A stretch of DNA of 64,000 nt, taken from positions 297,276,314 through 297,340,313 of the forward strand of contig NC_080572.1 of the NCBI RefSeq assembly GCF_030247185.1. The letters run 5' to 3'. Below are positions 1 through 12,060 of this stretch, in pieces; positions within the stretch are counted from its first letter, which is position 1, and every line of letters begins with the position of its first letter. Source of the stretch: Malaya genurostris. Taxonomy: Eukaryota; Arthropoda; Insecta; Diptera; Culicidae. The notes under the pieces were generated by a model. It was given only the letters and a program-made list of their open reading frames with translations. It made no database searches and had not been told where the DNA came from. The position numbers and the translations under genes were made by a program.

Positions 1-45
1 TGTAAAAATAAAAGACAACGGGCGGATTTCCCTTCCGTTGATTCT

Positions 46-1425
46 ATGCCGTCTAACAATATTTACGAGATTCTTCCTGAATCCGATTGTAGCGACATAG
101 AAGAAAATTCTTCAAAAATTCCCAAAATGGACGCTTGTCGTTCTGGGAAGAAACATCAATCTATGCCACCAGTGACGGTGATGATTTCCGACTTCAAAGC
201 ATTCCGTACTGAGCTTTCTACTTTTCTCCCGGAAGTAAAAGTCTCATTTCAAATCGGACGAAGAGGAGAATGTCGAGTCTTGGTGGATGGATTGGAAGAT
301 TACGAACGTCTTATTCGATATTTGTCCGAGAAACTTCATAAATTTTATTCATATGATATAAAATCAGACAGACCCTTCAAGGCTGTCTTGAAAGGATTAT
401 CAAATGATCAAAGTATTGATGAAATTAAAAATGAACTAAAAGAATTGCTTGGTTTTGCCCCTTCCCAAGTAATACTTATGAAAAAAAGAGCGAATGGTAC
501 TTCTAAACCACGCTCTGGAATTTCCCATGAACTTTACCTAATACACTTCAATCGAAGTGATGTAAACAATTTGAAAACTTTAGAAAAAGTACGTTTCATT
601 TCCCACATTAAAATTCATTGGGAACATTATAAACGGCATAATCATATTGCAAACTTAACGCAATGTCGTCGTTGCCAAGGCTTCGGTCATGGAACCAAAA
701 ATTGTCATATGGATATACGGTGTTTGAATTGTGGTAAATCGCATTCGAAAGACGATTGTCCAACGAATGAAACCACTGATAAATTTTCATGTTCAAATTG
801 CAATGGAAATCATAAATCCAATTATTTGAAATGTCCTGTCAGGGAAAAAATTTTAAACGCTCGTTCGCTTCGACAACAAGTCAAATCAACGACCTTAAAT
901 TTACAGAACATACCTGAAAATCAGAAAACCGTTACAAATGCCACGCCTAATTCGGCACTGATTTCTTCGAAACAAAAAACAGGTACGCCTGTCAATTCGT
1001 CTTCTAACGAAAACAATTTATTGCCAGGTAGATCGACCTCGTCATCATCTTCTTCTAATGTCAGTTATGCTGGTATATTAGGTAGAAATCTATCACCTAT
1101 TTCTTCTAATGTAAATAATCAAAACACAGGACCGCCTTGCAGTTCTTCTTCTAACGAAAACAATTTGTTAATAGGTAGACCGGCCAAATCATCTTCTTCT
1201 AATGGCAGTCTACCTACAAATATTCCTTCAATGCCATTCGCTTCTTTAAATGAAGTCGATTTAGGCGATATAACTGAAAATAAAATGATCTACCTACAAG
1301 ATCAACTTTTTCAAATGATCATCCAAATGAATTCAACTTCATCACTTTTTGAAGCATTTCAAATCGGATGGAAATTTGCAAATAATATTATAATGAATTT
1401 AAAATTTAACAGTGATGTTAAATAA
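46..1425 (+). CDS. LINE ORF1, gag-like zinc-knuckle protein
   Basis: A 459-residue protein from the ATG at 46. Seen: an N-terminal acidic and serine-rich segment, a central RNA-recognition/PRE_C2HC-like region (about residues 105-200), then three zinc knuckles: C-x2-C-x4-H-x4-C at 207-220, C-x2-C-x3-H-x4-C at 226-238 and C-x2-C-x3-H-x6-C at 249-263. A low-complexity Ser/Asn-rich tail (about 295-400) contains repeats of a short SSSNENNLL-type block. In Jockey-clade LINEs such proteins bind the element RNA and form the ribonucleoprotein for target-primed reverse transcription. Its stop overlaps the start of ORF2 by 11 bases, as is usual for these elements. The frame is fully open, so the ORF looks intact. 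Confidence 0.9.
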   Translation: MPSNNIYEILPESDCSDIEENSSKIPKMDACRSGKKHQSMPPVTVMISDFKAFRTELSTFLPEVKVSFQIGRRGECRVLVDGLEDYERLIRYLSEKLHKFYSYDIKSDRPFKAVLKGLSNDQSIDEIKNELKELLGFAPSQVILMKKRANGTSKPRSGISHELYLIHFNRSDVNNLKTLEKVRFISHIKIHWEHYKRHNHIANLTQCRRCQGFGHGTKNCHMDIRCLNCGKSHSKDDCPTNETTDKFSCSNCNGNHKSNYLKCPVREKILNARSLRQQVKSTTLNLQNIPENQKTVTNATPNSALISSKQKTGTPVNSSSNENNLLPGRSTSSSSSSNVSYAGILGRNLSPISSNVNNQNTGPPCSSSSNENNLLIGRPAKSSSSNGSLPTNIPSMPFASLNEVDLGDITENKMIYLQDQLFQMIIQMNSTSSLFEAFQIGWKFANNIIMNLKFNSDVK

Positions 1426-4065
1426 TTATTTGAATATTTTAAATTGGAATGCTCGATCTTTGAAATCGAGTGAAGATGAATTTTATAATTTTCTCAAAGT
1501 TCACAAAATTCATATTGCCATTGTGACAGAAACTTTTCTTAAACCAAATGTAAAATTGAAAAGTAATCCACATTATGTGGTTCATCGATTTGACAGGTTT
1601 ACTGGAATGGGTGGTGGAGTTGCCATTTTTGTCCAACGGCAAATCAAACATCGAATTTTACCTTCTTTCAATACTAAAGTTATTGAAAGCTTGGGAATCG
1701 AAGTTGAAACCATTCATGGAATTTATTTCATCGCTGGAGCATATTTGCCATTCCAATGCACCGGCGAACAATTAAATTTCTTTAAAGGCGATTTGCAAAA
1801 ACTTACAAGATATCGATCGAAATTTTTCGTAATAGGGGACTTAAATGCTAAGCATGTCCAGTGGAATTGTAGGCAAAATAACAGTAATGGTAAAATACTT
1901 CATAATCAACTCTCAGCTGGTTACTTCACAGTTCTTCATCCCAGTAATCCGACTTGTTTCTCTTCCGTGAAAAACCCGTCTACAATTGATCTGGTTCTAA
2001 CAGATCAAAGTCACATTTGTAGTGAACCGATTACTCATGCTGACTTTGACTCAGATCATCTTCCAGTAACATTCAGACTTTCCAACGAAGCTATAATTAA
2101 TCCAATTAGTTCTATTTTCAACTATCATAGAGCTAATTGGTTGGATTACAGATCTCACATTGAAAATCATGTGGATCATGAAACTATTTTAGAAAATTCT
2201 GCGGACATCGACACAGCAATTGACAATTTGAATCATTATATTATCGAAGCTAGAAATCTTTCAGTTCCCAAAGCTCAAACTAAATTAAATTCTCCTATCA
2301 TCGATGACAATCTTCAACTGCTCATTCGGTTGAAGAATGTTCGTCGACGACAATATCAACGTTCTCGTGATCCTGCTATGAAAAACATAGTTAAGGATTT
2401 ACAAAAAGAAATTAAACATAGATTTACTCTTTTGCGAAATGAAAATTTCGCTAAAGAAGTTGAACAAATTAAACCATATTCTAAACCTTTCTGGAAACTT
2501 TCTAAGGTTCTTAAGAAACCTCAGAAACCAATTCCTGCTCTCAAGGAAGGAAATCAAATACTTCTTACAAATGGTGAAAAAGCTCAAAAACTTGCTCAGC
2601 AGTTCGAGAGTGTTCACAATTTTAATTTAAACGTTGTGAGTCCCATTGAAAATGAAGTCTCACTGAAATATGATCATATTTCAACCCAAGTGTTATCACA
2701 CGATGACATTATTGAGACGAATTTTGATGAAATTAAATCAATTATTAGGAAACTCAAAAACATGAAGGCTCCTGGTAATGATGGAATTTTTAATATTCTT
2801 ATTAAAAATCTTCCCGATGTTGCCTTGAGACTCCTGGTTAAAATTTTCAACAAGTGTTTTTCATTAGCTTACTTCCCAAAAAGATGGAAAAACGCTAAAG
2901 TAATTCCTATCCTAAAACCTGATAAAAACCCAGCAGAAACATCAAGTTATCGCCCAATTAGCTTACTTTCTTCTATCAGTAAACTTTTTGAAAAAATTAT
3001 CTTGTTAAGAATGATGACTCATATAAATGAGAATTCAATTTTTTATCAGAGCAGTTTGGATTTCGTCATGAACATTCAACTACTCATCAGCTTGTCAGAG
3101 TAACGAACATGCTAAAATCAAATAAATCTTCTGGGTTATCCACTGGAGTTGCTCTTCTAGACATAGAAAAAGCATTCGACAGTGTTTGGCACAAAGGTTT
3201 AATAGCAAAAATGTCCGATTTCCAGTTTCCTATTTATTTGATCAAAATGATTCAGAATTATCTAACTGATCGTACTCTTCAGGTTAGCTATCAGAACTGT
3301 AAATCTGAATTGCTACCCGTACGAGCCGGTGTTCCGCAGGGTTCGAGCGTAGCTCCAATCTTGTATAATATTTTCACTTCTGATCTTCCAAATCTACCCG
3401 TTGGTTGTCAGAAATCGCTATTCTGTGACGACACAAGTCTGTTAGCCAAAGGTAGAAATCTAAGAGTGATCTGCAGTCGCCTACAAAGAAGTTTAAATAT
3501 TTTCAGTGATTATCTGTCAAAATGGAAAATTAAACCAAATGCAGCAAAAACGCAATTAATTATCTTTCCTCACAAGCCAAGAGCTTCTTTTCTTAAACCA
3601 AACAATAATCACATTCTTAAATTGAATGGCTTGGAATTGACATGGTCTGATCAAGCTAAATACTTAGGTTTAACGTATGACAAAAAACTCACTTTCAAGG
3701 ATCACATTGAAGGAATCCAGGCAAAGTGTAATAAATATATTAAATGTTTATATCCTCTTATAAACAGAAATTCTAAGCTCTGTCTAAAAAACAAACTGTT
3801 AATTTATAAACAAATTTTCAGACCAGCCATGCTTTATGCGGTACCAATTTGGTCAAGTTGTTGTTCCACCAGGAAGAAAACGCTTCAAAGGATTCAGAAT
3901 AAAATTCTGAAAATGATTTTGAAGCGTCCTCCCTGGTTTAGCACAAATGAGTTACACAGACTCACAAATATAGAACCATTAGATGTAATGTCACATAATA
4001 TTATAAGCAAATTCCGACAAAAATCGATGCAATCTTCAATTGAATCGATTCGCTCTCTGTATTAG
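1415..4065 (+). pseudogene. LINE ORF2, endonuclease-reverse transcriptase, frameshifted
   Basis: The first ATG is at 1415, overlapping the ORF1 stop. The first frame runs to the stop at 3101-3103 and the second continues to 4065, so there is one frameshift near 3040-3062. Endonuclease motifs are visible: NWNARSL at the N-terminus, the catalytic Glu in VTET near residue 39, GDLNAKH near 141 and SDHLPV near 213. RT motifs follow: KAPGNDGI, YRPISLLS, then after the shift LLDIEKAFDSVW (3157 on), GVPQGSSVAPILYN and the catalytic box FCDD at 3421-3432, where FADD or YADD is usual. The C-terminus carries the thumb-like YAVPIWSS and a short tail without RNase H. The enzyme would nick target DNA and reverse transcribe element RNA. 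The frameshift separates the fingers from the palm, so this copy should be inactive unless the shift is a sequencing error. Confidence 0.9.
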
Positions 4066-4283
4066 TTAGTAAGTTAGTATATAAGTTCCTTTTCCCCATT
4101 ACACAATACAAGTAGGTTTAGAATTTTCCCTACACAAAAATCTCAGAATTGCGGAAGCAAATAATGTCTTCATGGTAATAACCAAATCATATATATATAT
4201 AACAGGGCTGAAAAGTCACCACTTGTGGCTGAACACCCAATTTAAATCTTATTAATTTAATTTTAACTCATATTCCAATGAAT

Positions 4284-4315
<32 letters not shown>

Positions 4316-4316
4316 A

Positions 4317-5689
4317 GAATTTTTAGTATTCGTGGGATTGTAGTTTTCTTAGATTCTTGACTTCATGTTTTTTTTTTGCTTCTTGACTGGAAGGTTTTTA
4401 GCTTCTTGACTTCATGAATGATAAAATTCTTTCTTAAAGTCATTACTTCCGCTAGATTTGTTCTTTTAAAGATTTCACCGTGATGAAGAATGGGAGTGTT
4501 TCGACCGCAACTGCAGAAGCTTTGCCAGACCAGCAACATGCTAGAAAAATTTTCAAGAAAAATTTCGAAATTAAGACCAATTGAATTTCATCAAATGAAT
4601 CGAGGCTTCAGTGTCTTTTAATCTCTGCTATGTTTCTGCTATCTTTTTTTTTTCCTGCAAATGAGCAATTCATAACTTTTTTGGTATATATTTCTAAAAT
4701 GTTAGATGTTTAATTTTCATCCTCTTTTTGAGTCTCAAAATGTGATCCGAAGTAACGAATTTAAATAGGCGTCGTGAAATTGTTAACCTTTTATGTGAGT
4801 CCAATTTTGGAAACATTTGCGGGCCCTTAAGTTATGAAAAGATTTCCAAAATTTTATGTTAAAATTCCAACCTAATTGTTTCTTTTTTTTTATTTTCAGG
4901 TACGTTAAACCACAATCTATCTACTAGTTTATACAACAATTGTAAGTATTATTCGTAAATGTTCCTTGTTTTCCAGTAATTACAATAATTTGGTTAAACC
5001 CTAATTCTCGCTCCCACCTCCGTATGAAAAGAAGATTTGTTTGTCTCGAGATAGTAATCCTCACGTCTTTATAAAAGCAAAACTAGTTTGTAGACTAAAC
5101 ACAACTATTACCTTACCTATTTTTGTAAATTAAATGCAATCTACCTAAACTCTGCGTCAGCGTTAATGAATTCCTTGCCGAATCAGTAGTTTGTATCAAA
5201 TTTATCAACGGATCTAAAAAACGGAGCTTGCTGATTACATTGTCTCGAGTTGGCCTCGCAGATGCAGTTCATTTAAACGTACTTTACGTATTTACTTGGG
5301 TAGTGTAACGCAGAAACAAAACAGTTTTTGAAAACTTTAGCACTAGAAACTATTAAATTTTTGGCTGATATCCCGATTCGAGCAGAAATCCGTAAGCCAG
5401 GTAACACTTCGGATTTGAGAGGCAACACTTCGGAAACTCGTGTTTATGTTTTTTCTCGAAGTGTACCCACTATTAAACATCAAGCGCGAAATGATTGTCG
5501 GACTCAGTGCCGTAGTGAGGGTGGAATCAGAACAAATTGGCTCAAATGGCACGTTCCCCTTGATATTTGGAGATTTGTGCCATAATGGAATTGGTCAAAA
5601 TTTGTTGTATAATGTAGTTTATGAAAACAATAATTTCTTGCGGGTTTCCCGGAAAACTATTTAAATTAGATAAAGTTTCAGATTAGTAT
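4317..5689. other. AT-rich intergenic DNA, no gene seen
   Basis: I see no conserved coding sequence. There are loose direct repeats of a TTCTTGACTTCATG-like phrase around 4360-4415 just after the LINE tail, and several T-runs. The short open frames near 5328-5664 have no recognisable domain. Confidence 0.5.
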
Positions 5690-5691
5690 TA

Positions 5692-6072
5692 TACTGCCCG
5701 TACTTGCGAATCAGTCCCATATAGAAAATCAGCATGTCGAGAAAAAGACGATCAAAATTTTATTTCCGAATCTTTTGATTTATTGTACTACCTAATGCTA
5801 AATCATGGTATTATTACATGCAATATCGGTATTCAAATTGCTATTCTAATATTGTAACAAATAAAAGTATTGAAATTAGCACTGAATGGGACTGATATGC
5901 GAGTATTTTGCATATGGGACAGACATGAGTTGATATTTTTTTCACATTTACTGAACAAACCCTCGACTTTTATTGCATTTTCTGAGAGTACATTGAGAAT
6001 AGATTTCATTCCTCTAGCTAACTCAGTATTGGCGAAAATCGATATAGGACTGATATGCGAGTATGGGCAGTA
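5692..6072. mobile_element. 381-bp MITE with TACTGCCC termini and TA target duplication
   Basis: The left end (5692 on) and the reverse complement of the right end (up to 6072) match over about 30 bases with a few differences, starting TACTGCCC. TA dinucleotides at 5690-5691 and 6073-6074 flank it as the duplicated target. A second copy of the subterminal phrase GACTGATATGCGAGTA lies internally at about 5889-5905. There is no transposase. The TA target is typical of Tc1/mariner-mobilised non-autonomous elements. The 139-codon minus-strand frame that crosses it (5833-6252) runs over the right end and is judged fortuitous. Confidence 0.8.
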
Positions 6073-6741
6073 TATTGCTACAAAATGCAATTCTACATTT
6101 ATCTTTAAAACAGAACCGCCATTCAGCGACACGCCGTACTCATAGCTTTCTCTAACAGAGACGACAATTTCGTATACAGTAAATCTCTTTACATTTCGCA
6201 TAGAATGGACGCGACTATTTAAACTGAGCCTCTTCACCGCATCGACTTGCATTCTGTGTGGTTCGTTTGTGCCGTGAAAAAGGATTCTATGCGCATTAGT
6301 CTTCTGTAGATTTTTACGCGCCGTTCACCTTGCATGAGAGGTAATGGCTTTTGTCGGAGATCCGCTGATTTTTCCCATTCGAAATGCCGAACGACCTCGA
6401 TCATTGAGTGCCGAATGATTTTAATCCGGGTGTGACATTATGCATCCAAGTAGAATCGACTTGTCCGTACAAATCCAAGCAAAGTCTTGGAATTGCATTC
6501 CTTTTGTGGAATTTGGCCTTTCATCATATCATCAAACATCGATTTAAATCGATTCTCAGGAACTGTAGCAAATTTTGAAATTTCAGAAATCGGAAATGCT
6601 CTTTGAAATTTCTTTAAACTTCGAGATCTAGTGTCATCTCGAAAAAAATATTTTTGAAAAAAATCGACTCTGTGAGTTTTAAGATTTCCGAGATTAAAAT
6701 TAAAATTAAAACGTGCTTAATCCACCTTGCAGTGAGATGAT
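6073..6741. other. Intergenic DNA with a SINE tail fragment
   Basis: The sequence at 6220-6290 resembles that at about 29,890-29,930 (both contain a TCGACTT...CTGTG.GGTTCG phrase), which suggests an old dispersed repeat. Positions 6479-6525 match the 3' part of the SINE at 45.8 kb. No gene is seen. Confidence 0.5.
6479..6525 (-). repeat. SINE 3'-end fragment
   Basis: The phrase from GCAAAGTCTTGG to GGAATTTGGCCTTT matches the tail of the tRNA-derived SINE at 45,812-46,020 in the same orientation. Only the tail is present here. Confidence 0.6.
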
Positions 6742-7986
6742 ACCTTTTTTTATCAATCCGCATGTGTTTATTGCATGAATATTCTTTGGTGTTTTAGTTC
6801 TCATGACATTATCTTAATGACCGTCGTTTTAAGACGCAGTTCGAGATTTCAGTCATTCCGACATTACCGTGTCATGTCGAAACTGCATATCGGATCGAAT
6901 TTAAACGTGTTACAATCGATTGTAATTCCAGAATTGGACATAATTCATTAATTTTGTATGGGGCCATAAATCCTTTAATTTGAATTTTTGTTTTTGGCAT
7001 TCGATTTGCGCTTTTTTGAGAAAACGATTGACCCCAAACATAATTCAGGAACCTTGTTTTGGAGCATACGACTTTTTATATGAATCTGTGTTTGTAGAAA
7101 ACGGTTAAGTCATCTCCGAGAAAATTGAGTCACACAAGCAATTACTGATCTCGAAATTAAGTTTGTCACACAAGCAATTGCTGATCTCGACGAACTGATT
7201 CGAATGGTATATGGGTGTTATGTTCTTCCAACATTTATTGATGTAAGTAGTTTAAATCAATATAACTATGGAATCGCTTCTACTCTAAAATGCTACCATC
7301 ATCTGGTTTACATATGTCATATTCGAACGATTATGTTGCCAAAAACGAACCGTGCTAGAATCGGTCCAAGGCAAAATGTCTTGAAAAAGGATGCTGTACA
7401 CAGTCTTTTCGATACGTAGAAACAATTGTATGTAGCAGTATAAAAAATCGGGTTCCACGTTGCTCCCAAACATTGCTTTGTCATACAACGCTCAAAATTT
7501 CTACTGATGGAATAGGGGGAAAAGTCGCTTACACAAAAATATCGATATTTCCGTTAAAAGTGGACGGATTTTAACAATCTATGGCTTGTTGGAGAGCTAT
7601 TACCGTGCGGAATCTAACTATAGAAAAATATTCTGTTTTCAAGGTCAAGTGTGACAGATACTGTCAAAAAACCAAAAATTTTGACATAAAACTTCGTATA
7701 ATTCAAAAAGTAAACATCCGATCTCAAAACCATTCAATAGCGTTCTGGGTGACGAGGAGACCTTTCATTTGCGACTAGTTTGATCAAAATCGGTCTAGCC
7801 ATCTCTGAGATCTCGACCTCTTAGTTGACAACACACATACAGACACACACACACACACACACAGACATTTGTTCATTTCGTCGAGCTGAATCGATTGGTA
7901 TATGACATTCGGCCCTCCGGGCCTCGGAAAATTTTTCTAAAGTTTGAGCGAATTCTATACCTATTTTTTATATATATAAAAAAGGT
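6742..7986. repeat. Long dispersed repeat with ACCTTTTTTTAT ends and the TCGGCCCTCCGGGC motif
   Basis: The left edge ACCTTTTTTTAT (6742-6753), preceded by TTAATCCACCT, is mirrored at the right by TATATATAAAAAAGGT (to 7986). Near the right end are a CA tract (7842-7863) and a GATATGAC-like phrase followed by TCGGCCCTCCGGGCCTCGG (about 7909-7927). The same phrase closes the related repeat at 28.4 kb. The interior contains several copies of the phrase AATCGGTCTAGCCATCTC and its variants. The class is unknown: it has short terminal inverted repeats but also a 3' terminal hairpin. The coding frames inside are short and unsupported. Confidence 0.6.
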
Positions 7987-10266
7987 AAAAAAAATGAAAC
8001 ATTTAGATTCCGAAGTTTTAAACTATGAGACATTTATCATATAAAAAAACATGTTCGTTTTGGAAATCAGAAATGTTCCAGAGTCAATTTAAAACAAATT
8101 AATTTTCAAATTTCTGATTTCAAAGTTTCAGACAATTTAAAGGCATTTTGCATAAAAAATAATTTCGATTTCAGAAATTTCATGCACCCACTCGTATGGT
8201 GTCATGACCAGTGCGGTAAAATTTCATTTGCAATCGAATGATATCAGATGAAAATGAAATTTATGTGTATTCTGTGATTGATATTTCAGTTACTTGAATT
8301 TGTTCTATTATCTTGCACCAATTCGAATGATTACATGAACCTCATTTGAAGGCCCCTCTCACACTACTGAAAGAGATATTTTGTTACTTCAAGAGAACAA
8401 CTGACAGTGGTTAAACTGAGCTTTGATTTGAAGAGAATCGATTGAAGAACCGAATGCTGCTGGTTCGCGGTACGTCAGTGAACGTTGTGTGTGTGTCAGA
8501 GTGTGAAGCTTGCTGCAGTAGTTGAGTTTCATCAGTGTGTTTCACATTCGGTTCCAATTGAATTGAATGAAGTTTTACTGCACTGATAGTGTCTAGCTTT
8601 TATAGAAGAGTCTGTAAAGATTTGCTCCGTTTCTCGAAATAATGTAATACGATTCCACAAATACCGGAAATAGTGGTCAAAACTTCCGAAACGGGACTCA
8701 CTTTTCTCCGAGATGGCTCAACCGATTTCCACAAACTAGGATTCAAATGAATGGTCTTACGGTACTTTACAAAGTTTCTGAATTTGGTGTAAAACAGGGA
8801 AAAATTCTTTTAAATTGAGCTCGAGACTATGCCAATGTGTAAATCATATAAGTTGCTGGCCATACGAACCGACTTCGACATTCGACACCGGTTCCTGGAA
8901 AGCAGTTCCGGAAATACCGCTTTCGATAATCTGAATGAATTTTCAAATCGACAGTTTCATTTTTTACAAAAAGCGATAATATAACTTAAACATCTGGAAT
9001 CTGTGTACACACTGCGTGGAATATACTAAATTTGATAAATTACCAAATCAAGTGATGGATGAATTAGCTATCGAACTTTTCATCCAGCAAGGTTAACATT
9101 TTCGGCACACGCTCCACATTAAGCATCACTGGACCACTGCACACCACAGCATCACCAAACCTGCAAATACCGTACATTTTCAATCACCGATTTGGCAAAC
9201 AGAACATGATTTCCTCGTACTCGTTGACGGACTAGGAGAACGGGTTGGTAGCTGGGGAATGGTTGAATATAGCCAACCGAAGCCAGATGCCGGGAGGGAC
9301 ATCACGGGTATTGCCATGTGCTATGTTAGCCGTCACCGTAAGTAGATGGGGGTGGTTGGACAATAATGATAATGAGACTGGCATACACTTTCGCGCGTTT
9401 GTTGCCTGCCAGGGTTGTTATGTTCCATTTTCGGTTCGGGTCGTTGAACATCGCAATCCTTTCACCCAGTTATACATGCGGAAAAGTATACACACACACC
9501 CACAAATACACGCACAGGACAGACTGTGCAAAGCATGAAACCACCACGTTGACCAGACAAGTGGAGCCTTCTGTTCCGAGGCACTGGCACTGCTGCTGCT
9601 GCTGTGTGGCAAATCTGCACGATAGCTGCATCCAGCTAGTTCTGCTAGATTTCTTTTTTTTTTGTGCCCGGGAAATGTTTTGACATGTGAGATTTTTTGG
9701 TTCAATCTCCCGGAGTGTCCGCACAGCACACTCAATAATGGTAATTGGGGATGGTACGGCCAAGAAGTAAATCTGCGGAAGCCATAGTCGATGGCTATTC
9801 CGAGCTTACCGGGCTTCGTTAGGGTGGTTTCAATTTATTCCAAGTACCAGCTGCAGAAAAGTAGCCGCTCTCAATCGAACAAATTTAAAGTTTATTTGAG
9901 CAATTGATTTGATTGATAGCGGGGTCAGTGCAGGATGCAATTGGTTATAGAAGCAGTATTTTTTTTTCATTTGAGAACTATCGTTCACTGCATTGATTGA
10001 AGATTCGTATGTTTTTAAACATTTAGTTAGCATTTGCAGTCGGATATCAGCTAATGTTACTGGTATACTATTATTTTATTGAAATAAGATCGTTTTATAT
10101 CCGATTTTTGTTATTTTCGGCATGGCACTTTTCAAAGACTGCGATACCTCGTCTTTTATGATTTGGAATTTCTAATAATACGCACAGTTTGCTATTTACC
10201 CTATCTTCAAAAATTGTGTGTATTTTAATACAACTATCGAACCACTCAATCAACGCAAGCTTATGT
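7987..10266. other. Intergenic DNA, no gene supported
   Basis: An inverted copy of the shared repeat core (TTCTCCGAGATGGCTCAACC) lies near 8708-8730. The part from about 9240 to 9760 is more GC-rich, with CA-rich sequence at 9488-9512 and a CTG tract at 9590-9604. Several overlapping open frames of 97-105 codons on both strands in this patch have no domain and look like a consequence of base composition. Confidence 0.4.
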
Positions 10267-10419
10267 CGTTTTTCATTGAAAAACACTGGTGGCGTGGATT
10301 GCTCTGATTTTGCACTTTCGAGCAGAAATGCAATATTTTGACGGTGTTTCATTGCCATTTCTGCTCGAAGGTGCAAAACCAGAGCAATCCACGCCACCAG
10401 TGTTTCTCAATGAAAAACG
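10267..10419. repeat. Inverted repeat with 64-bp arms and 25-bp loop
   Basis: The left arm 10267-10330 is the near-perfect reverse complement of 10356-10419 (about 5 differences), so a transcript would form a long hairpin. The arms contain the phrase CACTGGTGGCGTGGATTGCT and its complement. It may be a small foldback element. There is no coding potential. Confidence 0.8.
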
Positions 10420-12060
10420 CCATTAGACTCCACCATTCCTCCTAACAACTATCAATTTCCATACCACGTGGTATAGTCCATTTCGAACAGCTGTAAACTG
10501 CAAAAACTGAGCAATCCATGACCAAAGCGTGTTTCAAACGAATCCGGCCAGAGCCGTAGTGAGTATTTTTGGCACCCGAGGCGAACTCAAAAATAGTCAC
10601 CCTCGCCATTTTTTTTAACAAATATCATGAAAACGAACACACATTACTTAATTTTTTTGTAAGGTTATCTAAAGTAATAGTTTCTGTTTTTGTGTGTACT
10701 TGAGTGTTACATATTGAATCTCGCATTGAAACTGTAAACTCCACAAAAGGGCTTCTGAAAACCACTATAAGATTATATTTCAACCAAGTGGACAGTTCGT
10801 CATAAGGTTTATGAAGCAAAATGAAGAGCCAGCATAAACCTGCATTAAATCGAAATGATTAAAAACTCAAGAAAGTTTTAAAACCTGCTTTACGATCAAC
10901 ATTGAAATTACTCGGAAAAATTCCATAGTAAGAATATAACCTCAAAGTCGTAAGGTTTTTCTAGAATTAGGCAGCTTTCATTTTTATCATGAATGCATAG
11001 ATAAAAATAAGATTAATGAATAATACATTTCTTTTTATTTATCGTTATTTTGATGTAAATCAGCTACGTTGCAAGCGTTCTGAAAGTGAAACATAAAAGT
11101 CAATCGTATTTCCTACTTTGTTTTTGTATTTGGAACTTTATTTGATGTCAATAAATGCAACGGCAGAACATCAAAATGGCGGACATTAAATTTTCCTTAA
11201 TGCGAATTACACTTTACCTAAAGCGTATGAGTCAAAAAAAAATTTTTTCTTGTAAAAAGTGCTTCTGTGACTCGATTTTTTCAAAAAATAAAATTTTTCG
11301 AGACTTCGTTGAATTTTCTATAATTCTAAGACATTAAAAAAAATTGAAAGTTTCATGTACTTCCCCCTATGGTGACTTTTCAAGATCAAAAATTTGAATA
11401 CCCTCATAATTACACACTTAGATTTATTTCCCGAATCTCGACAAAACTTTGCCGAGGTTTGAACAGCCGAGTGCTTGGCAATCATCTCGGCAAACATGGA
11501 AACCACTGAAATTCTCGGTATTTTGCTTTCACCGAGATTGATGAATCACCGAACTTCGGTTGTCTAAAAGTTGTTTACCGAGATTTCGGTAAGTTGATAT
11601 CATTAATTTGCTGATTTCGGTAAAATGACCAATTGCTGGTAAACACGGTAATTTACAAAACCGAATGTCAGTAAAACATTTTGAATTGCCGAAAAATCGG
11701 AGCTTTTTTAGCCGAAATTTCAGTAAAATATCGCTTTGCCGTTCGTTTTCAGCTTTTTTTTTTCGCTGAGATAAACATTAAGTTTTTAGTGTGTACATTT
11801 TTTAAGTCCCAGCCAGTCGATTTCTTCAAAAATAGCATTTGAAATGAATTTTTTTTTCGATTTCGGAAATCTCCCAGAAAGTCAAGTCAAATTATCAAAC
11901 CTTAACCGCCGGGCAGCACCCCATACCCATATCCGATTTAGCTACAATTTTGCATGGGGACTTTTTTCGAGGTGCTTAAACTTTTGAGCACCACCGCTTT
12001 ACGAAATTAGAGATGACCCCAAAATATTGGCACCTACATATGTATTAAAGCGGTGAAAAA
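10420..12060. other. Repeat-derived intergenic DNA
   Basis: 10,720-10,985 resembles 25,505-25,690 in the same order (shared phrases around AAACTCCAC, CTTTA.GATCAACAT and ATT.CTCGGA), a diverged dispersed repeat pair. From about 11,400 to 11,780 there are loosely repeated TTCGGTAAA and CCGAAATTTC phrases. No gene is seen. Confidence 0.45.

Larger units (their letters stand above)
1..4316 (+). mobile_element. Jockey-like non-LTR retrotransposon, nearly full length
   Basis: Seen: a 5' leader, ORF1 with three CCHC knuckles, an overlapping ORF2 with an apurinic-type endonuclease and a reverse transcriptase, a 3' UTR of about 225 bases (4066-4290) and an A-run at 4291-4314. This order, the absence of LTRs and the lack of an RNase H domain after the RT fit the Jockey clade of LINE elements. 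The 5' end is cut by, or lies very near, the window edge, so no target site duplication can be defined. Only one reading-frame break is evident (near 3050), which suggests a young but probably inactive insertion. It is on the same strand as talin, far upstream of it. Confidence 0.9.

Noticed and set aside
5833..6252. 139-codon minus-strand frame
   Set aside because: It spans the right end of a 381-bp MITE and its flank, so it cannot be an ancestral gene.
9245..9763. Overlapping frames of 97-105 codons on both strands
   Set aside because: GC-richer, simple-repeat-containing patch; frames overlap in all registers with no conserved motif.
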